DNA of 64,000 nucleotides from Boesenbergia rotunda (taxonomy: Eukaryota > Streptophyta > Magnoliopsida > Zingiberales > Zingiberaceae). The notes below the pieces were generated by a model. It saw only the letters and a program-made list of their open reading frames with translations. It was not told the origin of the DNA and searched no databases. Numbering within the stretch: position 1 is the stretch's first letter; every line of letters begins with the position of its first letter. Location: positions 25,594 through 89,593 of the forward strand of contig JAGFNQ010000860.1 in NCBI GenBank assembly GCA_024364735.1, given 5' to 3'. Below are positions 58,553 through 64,000 of the stretch, piece after piece. The position numbers and the translations under genes were made by a program.

Positions 58553-59002
58553 AGATTGATTAGATGATTTTGTATATTTTTTTAATTAATATAAAATAAT
58601 ATAAATTTAATATAAATTATAAAAATTTAAATATAAATTATTTGAAATGTATTACTAATTTAAAAAATTTGAGTATTATTTGAAAAAAATTAAGTATACA
58701 TTATTTTAGTATACAGTAAAATTTATAAAAATTTAAATATTAATTGGTTTAGATTGAGTATTATTTGAAGAAATTCGAATATAAAATTTAAAAATTTGAG
58801 TATGTAAGGTTGGATGAATATCATGATGGTGGGACCACCACATCAAGATCATGATTGAGGGACCATCAAAAATTTATACTCAAATTTCTTAAATTAATAC
58901 TCAACCTCAACTAATTTATACTTAAATCGTTTATAATATATACTAAATTTTTACTATTTTATACTAATAAAAAAATAACTTATAAAATTATTTTATCAAT
59001 CT
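58553..59002. mobile_element. AT-rich foldback, probable MITE
   Basis: AGATTGAT at 58553 is mirrored by ATCAATCT ending at 59002. Arms of about 200 bp show long imperfect inverted similarity around a GC-richer centre near 58830. No target duplication could be fixed. Element F lies 24 bp to the right. Confidence 0.45.
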
Positions 59003-59025
59003 CATTAGTGAATGCATGTAAAAAT

Positions 59026-59555
59026 TGTTGGATATTATTATTATCCCTATTATGTGGGCTTATTTATAAGTTGCACAAGTAAATACAATCTGAGCCCTTA
59101 AAGTGATCTAACTTATGTTTATTGGGTTTCGGATTATTGGATGCGGGTTCAATGTATAGAACCCTTTAGACCAATCTGTTATTATCTATGGGCTGATAAC
59201 AGATTGGATTGCTATATAAAGGAGAGGTCCCTAAGGGTTTAGGTGATTTTTTTTTGACCTAGTTTCTTGTCCCCCATTGACAAGAAATTTTACGGCGCCG
59301 TCAAACCTAAGCCCCTTGGAAGATCTCCTTCTTCTTTCCGCTGCATCTTCTTCCACAGGGATCAAGCCGACGACGCTACGACAAGGACAATGGCTCTACA
59401 ATCAGGTTCCTTGTCTTTCGGTTTATATTTTATTCTTGTTATGCCTTAATTCGAAGAAACAATAGATCTGTGTTTATATGTCTTGTCTTTTCTCTTTCGA
59501 ATTCTTATTTTGTTTCTAGAATTCATGTGGTTAGGAGAAAACTCAAGTTCTATCA
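59026..59555 (+). repeat. 5' LTR of element F
   Basis: 530 bp. Differs from the 3' LTR by few substitutions and a 3-bp CTT difference near 59326. A TATA-like TATATAAAG is at about 59214. Confidence 0.93.
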
Positions 59556-59557
59556 AT

Positions 59558-59569
59558 TGGTATCAGAGC
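59558..59569 (+). other. tRNA-Met primer binding site of element F
   Basis: TGGTATCAGAGC two bases after the LTR. Confidence 0.92.
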
Positions 59570-60847
59570 CAAGTTTATTGAGGACAGTGGGAGGGATAAA
59601 ATTAAGGAAGTATCTTTTGAGGAAAGCGTTGGCAATCCTCTTATGGTCACTACTAGTGCAAACAGTAGTGGTATGGTTACCATACCACACATTATGGATA
59701 TTGCACATCCAGTGAGCGTAGTAAACCAAGATACTCCCATGACATCTCCAATGCAATTGGAGGAGCCTACCACTGAAATTGAAGTATTGTCTCATATTGA
59801 TGAGCAAATACCTCAACCACCTCAAACACAAGTGCCCTTAAGGCGATCCACAAGGGGACGGAGAAGCACGAATTTTCGTGATTATGTTTATCTCCAAGAG
59901 CATGAGTTTGATATAGGGTTGGAAAGTGATCGTACATCTTTCCAAGAAGTCAAACAATGCTCTAACCCTAAAAGGTGGATTAACGCCATGCAAGAAGAGT
60001 TGAAGTCTATGGCAGACAATGATGTTTGGGAACTTGTCGAATTGCCTGAAGGTTCGAAACCCGTTGGTTGAAAATGGATATTTAAAATCAAGCGAGATTC
60101 GAAGGGCAATATCGAAAGGTATAAGGCTCGTCTTGTTGCCAAGGGATTCACTCAAAAGGAAAACATTGATTATAAGGAGACTTTCTCACCTGTGTCAACG
60201 AAAGACTCCCTTAGGGTAATCATGACACTTGTAGCTCATTTTGATTTGGAGCTACATCAAATGGACGTAAAGACTGCATTCCTCAATGGAGACATAGAGG
60301 AGTCTATATATATGGTGCAACCGGAGAACTTTGAGTCCTCAGACTCAAAGCACCTAGTATGTAGATTAAAGAAGTCCATTTATGGTTTAAAGCAGGCATC
60401 CCGTCAATGGTACCGGAAATTTGATCAAGTGGTTATCTCATTTGGATTTAGAGAGAACCCCGTTGATCAGTGCATATATGTCAAGTTCAGTGGGAGCAAG
60501 TTTGTTATACTTGTTTTGTACGTGGATGATATATTGCTTGCGAGCAATAATAAGGGTTTACTGCATGAAACCAAGTCATTTCTATTTGGTAAATTTGAAA
60601 TGAAAGATCTTGGTGAAGCATCTTTTATTCTAGGCATTCAGATCTGTCGTGATCGATCAAGAGGCATTCTTGGACTTTCACAACAAGCCTATATTGAGAA
60701 GGTGCTTATAAGGTATGGCATGCAGAATTGTACACCTGGTGACACACCTGTGTCAAGAGGTGACAAGTTCAGTTTGCAGCAGTGTCCACGACTTGAACTT
60801 GAAATAATGGAGATGGAACAATTCCCATATGCATCAGCAGTGGGAAG

Positions 60848-62059
60848 TGTAACGACACGGTCTCTCAACCTCTTTGGCGGCCAAATCAATATTTGGCGGC
60901 CCAACAACTTGGCCTCTCGGGCCCAACAACCTGGCCCCTCGGGCCCAACAACCTGGCGGCCAAATCAACATTTGGCGGCCCAACTATGTCGTCGACCAAC
61001 AACCGATGTCGACGACTAACAACCGTGTCGTTACTCACTAGGTCTTTCCACCCCTGGCTAGTGGATTTTTGCCTTCCTCAGGATTCGAACTCTAGACCTC
61101 CAGGATAAGTACTAGAGTTTATGAATCCTGATACCAATTGAGCTACAGCTCAATTGGTATCAGGATTCATAAACTCTAGTACTTATCCTGGAGGTCTAGA
61201 GTTCGAATCCTGAGGAAGGCAAAAATCCACTAGCCAGGGGTGGAAAGACCTAGTGAGTAACGACACGGTTGTTAGTCGTCGACATCGGTTGTTGGTCGAC
61301 GACATAGTTGGGCCGCCAAATGTTGATTTGGCCGCCAGGTTGTTGGGCCCGAGGGGCCAGGTTGTTGGGCCCGAGAGGCCAAGTTGTTGGGCCGCCAAAT
61401 ATTGATTTGGCCGCCAAAGAGGTTGAGAGACCGTGTCGTTACAATAAAAAGGCGCCTTTTTATTGTAACGACACGGTCTCTCAACCTCTTTGGCGGCCAA
61501 ATCAATATTTGGCGGCCCAACAACTTGGCCTCTCGGGCCCAACAACCTGGCCCCTCGGGCCCAACAACCTGGCGGCCAAATCAACATTTGGCGGCCCAAC
61601 TATGTCGTCGACCAACAACCGATGTCGACGACTAACAACCGTGTCGTTACTCACTAGGTCTTTCCACCCCTGGCTAGTGGATTTTTGCCTTCCTCAGGAT
61701 TCGAACTCTAGACCTCCAGGATAAGTACTAGAGTTTATGAATCCTGATACCAATTGAGCTGTAGCTCAATTGGTATCAGGATTCATAAACTCTAGTACTT
61801 ATCCTGGAGGTCTAGAGTTCGAATCCTGAGGAAGGCAAAAATCCACTAGCCAGGGGTGGAAAGACCTAGTGAGTAACGACACGGTTGTTAGTCGTCGACA
61901 TCGGTTGTTGGTCGACGACATAGTTGGGCCGCCAAATGTTGATTTGGCCGCCAGGTTGTTGGGCCCGAGGGGCCAGGTTGTTGGGCCCGAGAGGCCAAGT
62001 TGTTGGGCCGCCAAATATTGATTTGGCCGCCAAAGAGGTTGAGAGACCGTGTCGTTACA
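60848..62059. repeat. Perfect 1212-bp palindrome of four 297-bp tRNA-headed units
   Basis: The whole block is its own reverse complement about 61453/61454 (centre GGCGCC). Each 606-bp arm is again an inverted pair (60848-61144 with 61147-61443; 61464-61760 with 61763-62059), with two-base spacers AC and GT. Read outward from the inner junctions each unit starts AGCTCAATTGGTATCAGG, an A-box-like start. About 50 bp on it has GAGTTCGAATCC, a B-box-like sequence. It ends CGTGTCGTTACA plus AAT and an A run. I read the unit as a tRNA-derived SINE-like element. Minus- and plus-strand frames here repeat each other and are not genes. Confidence 0.85.
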
Positions 62060-62070
62060 ATAAAAAAAAA

Positions 62071-62141
62071 AATTTGGACCATTTCTCGATTTATGCGTGT
62101 CATCCTTGCGCAGGGGCCATGCTAATCTTCTCTGTATCGTT
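62071..62141 (-). ncRNA. Truncated U6 snRNA copy (about nt 30-100 of U6)
   Basis: On the minus strand the sequence runs from AACGATACAGAGAAG through ATTAGCATGGCCCCTGCGC to GAAATGGTCCAAATT. It matches the plant U6 snRNA from memory over all 71 bases, followed by a T run. The first 29 bases of U6 and any U6 promoter are missing, so it is a retro-copied fragment and not a working gene. Confidence 0.92.
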
Positions 62142-62797
62142 ATGCACAAGTTTGAACTCGACCAGATATAACATTTGTAGTTGGGATGTTAGGCAGATAT
62201 GTTAATAACCCGGGACCGTCGCACTGGAAAGTAATTAAAAAAGTGATGCGGTATTTGCAAAGAACTAAAAGACACATGCTCACGTATCGGAGGTCAGATC
62301 ATCTAGAGGTGATTGGTTATTCAGACTCCGATTTTGCTGGATGCTTAGATAGCAGGAGGTCCACTTCAGACTATATCTTCATGCTTGCTGGAGGGGCTAT
62401 TTCTTGGAAGAGCGTCAAGCAGACGCTAGTAGCTACTTCTACTATGGAGGCAGAATTGGTAGCATACTATGAAGCATCCAATCACGGGATTTGGCTGCGG
62501 AACTTCATCACAGCATTGTATATCGTTGATGGCATTGACAGGCCACTGAGGATCTACTGTGATAATAAAGCTGCAGAACTTTATGCCAAGAACAACCGCA
62601 GTTCGTCGAAGTCCAAACACATCGACATTAAGTTTCTAGCGGTTAAAGAGAGAGTTCAGAGTCGTCAGATCATGGTAGAGCACATCAGCACAGATTTCAT
62701 GTTGGCCGATCCACTTACCAAAGGCTTGGTGCCCAAGGTGTTTCATGCGCATGTTGTGGATATGGGAGTTCTTCTTATGGAAGAAGAACTCATCTAG

Positions 62798-63337
62798 TGG
62801 GAGTCTGTATTTATTTTATTGCTCTATGTTAATAAAGACAAACATTTTATTTTTATTATTGTACGTGCCTAAAGTTCAAAAATAACAATGGGAATTCATA
62901 TGTTTGTTTGACGCTCTGAATACGATATCATGATTTACTACTGCTGTTTAGCATTTGGTGTTTGTAAATATGATACAGATTCCTTTTGGAATCATAAAGT
63001 TTAGATCATGATTTGCTGTTGCAGTTTAGCATAAGGTGTTTGCAAATATGATCAGACTCTTTTGAGTCGCTTTGGACCATTTGGAAATTGACATGTATTG
63101 ATCACATTTCATGTAATTTCAACTCTATACATCCGCATCTTGATCTATGTTGTTAATGACATTGGTATTGTGATTACTGTTGGGGCTTGTTACGATCATA
63201 TACAGTAGCTATGACCTCTTTATTCCTATACCAATGAAGTTAATGGACCAGATTGTTTATAGGGGTATCTTGTACCCATAAAGTTTGATATCAACTAAAG
63301 TTTTGCTTGTATTTACTATACAACTCACATATAGCCC
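62798..63337 (+). other. Element F 3' noncoding region
   Basis: AT-rich. Two related ~100-bp stretches (ATCATGATTTACTACTGCTGTTTAGCAT at 62928 and a variant at 63004) suggest an old duplication. No gene. Confidence 0.5.
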
Positions 63338-63348
63338 AAGTGGGAGAT
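63338..63348 (+). other. Polypurine tract of element F
   Basis: AAGTGGGAGAT directly before the 3' LTR. Confidence 0.8.
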
Positions 63349-63875
63349 TGTTGGATATTATTATTATCCCTATTATGTGGGCTTATTTGTAAGTTGCATA
63401 AGTAAATACAATCTGAGCCCTTAAAGTGATCTAACTTATGTTTATTGGGTTTCGGATTATTGGATGCGGGTTCAATGTATAGAACCCTTTAGACCAATCT
63501 GTTATTATCTATGGGCTGATAACAGATTGGATTGTTATATAAAGGAGAGGTCCCCAAGGGTTTAGGTGATTTTTTTTTGACCTAGTTTCTTGTCCCCCAT
63601 TGACAAGAAATTTTACGGCGCCGTCAAACCTAAGCCCCTTGGAAGATCTCCTTCTTTCCGCTGTATCTTCTTCCACAGGGATCAAGCCGACGACGCTACG
63701 ACAAGGACAATGGCTCTACAATCAGGTTCATTGTCTTTCGGTTTATATTTTATTCTTGTCATGCCTTAATTCGAAGAAACAATAGATCTGTGTTTATATG
63801 TCTTGTCTTTTCTCTTTCGAATTCTTATTTTGTTTCTAGAATTCATGTGGTTAGGAGAAAACTCAAGTTCTATCA
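63349..63875 (+). repeat. 3' LTR of element F
   Basis: 527 bp, matched end to end with 59026-59555. Confidence 0.93.
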
Positions 63876-64000
63876 AAAATTTTATGGGACGGACATTGTT
63901 TTAAAGCTCAATTTTATTTTAGGGAGTTTATTTTAGGGAGTTTCACCAATTTAATAATAACGGACGAATGCAAGAGATTTCATTATTATGCATGAGTTTT
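63876..64000. other. Host flank right of element F
   Basis: Starts with the right AAAAT duplication. A 16-base TTTTAGGGAGTTTATT-like unit is repeated twice. No gene. Confidence 0.5.

Larger units (their letters stand above)
59640..62797 (+). pseudogene. Element F pol remnant: end of integrase, RT and RNase H, split by an insertion
   Basis: From 59643 to 60848 one frame is open except for a TGA at 60069. It holds an integrase/RT linker (LRRSTRGRRSTNFRDY, then WINAMQEELKSM). The RT follows with KARLVAKGFTQ, MDVKTAFLNGD, YGLKQASRQWY and YVDD, running to PYASAVGS. The insertion 60848-62141 follows. Coding resumes near 62142 with a stop inside AQV.TRPDI, then RNase H: SDSDFAGC, STMEAELVAYYEA, KHIDIKFLAV and ADPLTKGL, ending at a TAG at 62795. 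The motifs fit a Tnt1-type Copia pol; I do not assign a lineage. Confidence 0.88.
59026..63875 (+). mobile_element. Element F: internally deleted Ty1/copia element
   Basis: AAAAT flanks both sides (59021-59025 and 63876-63880). LTRs are 59026-59555 (530 bp) and 63349-63875 (527 bp), very similar, starting TGTTGGATATT and ending TTCTATCA. gag, protease and most of integrase are deleted. RT and RNase H remain but are separated by the palindrome and U6 fragment at 60848-62141. Different family from C and D. Confidence 0.92.

Noticed and set aside
61139..61225. A functional tRNA gene in the palindrome
   Set aside because: A- and B-box-like parts are present, but acceptor and anticodon stems do not form a full cloverleaf by eye and the unit is repeated as an inverted array.
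62071..62141. A working U6 gene
   Set aside because: The first 29 bases and the upstream promoter elements are missing and it lies inside a Copia pol.
60848..62205. Several 70-138 codon frames with identical proteins on both strands
   Set aside because: All come from the four inverted units of the palindrome; same words recur because the sequence does.

Overview
This is plant nuclear DNA. Everything large in it is plant-type: Ty1/copia and Ty3/gypsy elements with tRNA-Met primer sites, Tourist-type and MULE DNA elements, a plant U6 snRNA fragment, and one plant cytochrome P450. The GC-rich P450 reading frame and the element mix lean towards a monocot with a repeat-rich genome, but I cannot name the species. 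About 85-90% of the window is transposable element, and only one host protein gene (the P450, 55473-56984, minus strand) looks intact.

Layout. (1) 1-1070 is the primer site and LTR of a minus-strand Copia element that continues off the left edge. (2) 1071-3615 is AT-rich old repeat. (3) 3616-31737 is a Tat-type Ty3/gypsy derivative (element A). Its LTRs begin TGATCC and end GGATCA. It has no gag or pol, two GC-rich tandem arrays, and two antisense spliced genes. A SIRE-like Copia element D (7831-26382, minus strand, duplication GATGT) is inserted in A. A second SIRE-like element C (10929-19504, plus strand, duplication TATAT, both LTRs 1372 bp) is inserted in the RNase H region of D. (4) 31738-34534 holds a decayed MULE transposase carrying a 205-bp Tourist-like MITE. 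(5) 34540-52411 is a second Tat-type element B (duplication TGTTC). A solo Copia LTR (duplication CTTAT) sits in its 5' LTR and holds a further solo LTR. A Del/Tekay-type LTR plus leader sits in its gag. B also has the end of an integrase, an 85-bp tandem array and duplicated antisense genes. (6) 52412-59025 is host flank with an AT microsatellite, MITE-like foldbacks and the CYP93-like P450. (7) 59026-63875 is a third kind of Copia element F (duplication AAAAT). Its pol is split by a perfect 1212-bp palindrome made of four 297-bp tRNA-headed units, followed by a truncated U6 snRNA copy.

Order of events read from nesting and target duplications: A before D before C; B before its solo LTR before the LTR inside that; F before the palindrome/U6 insertion. 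D carries one stop in gag and one in the pol part read, and C has an intact gag and intact LTRs, so these are young. A, B and the MULE are old.

The most interesting signals are: element C, which has gag but no pol and instead a second gene with its own TATA box and an 80-bp intron; an array of about ten short hairpins in the C-family LTR whose stems co-vary around a constant AAGGA loop; a 67-69 bp intron at the same place in three antisense genes of two Tat-type elements; a Del-type primer site repeated four times; and the SINE-like palindrome with its U6 fragment. Coordinates of LTR ends and target duplications were read directly from the sequence. Family and lineage names come from knowledge of the families, not from a search.
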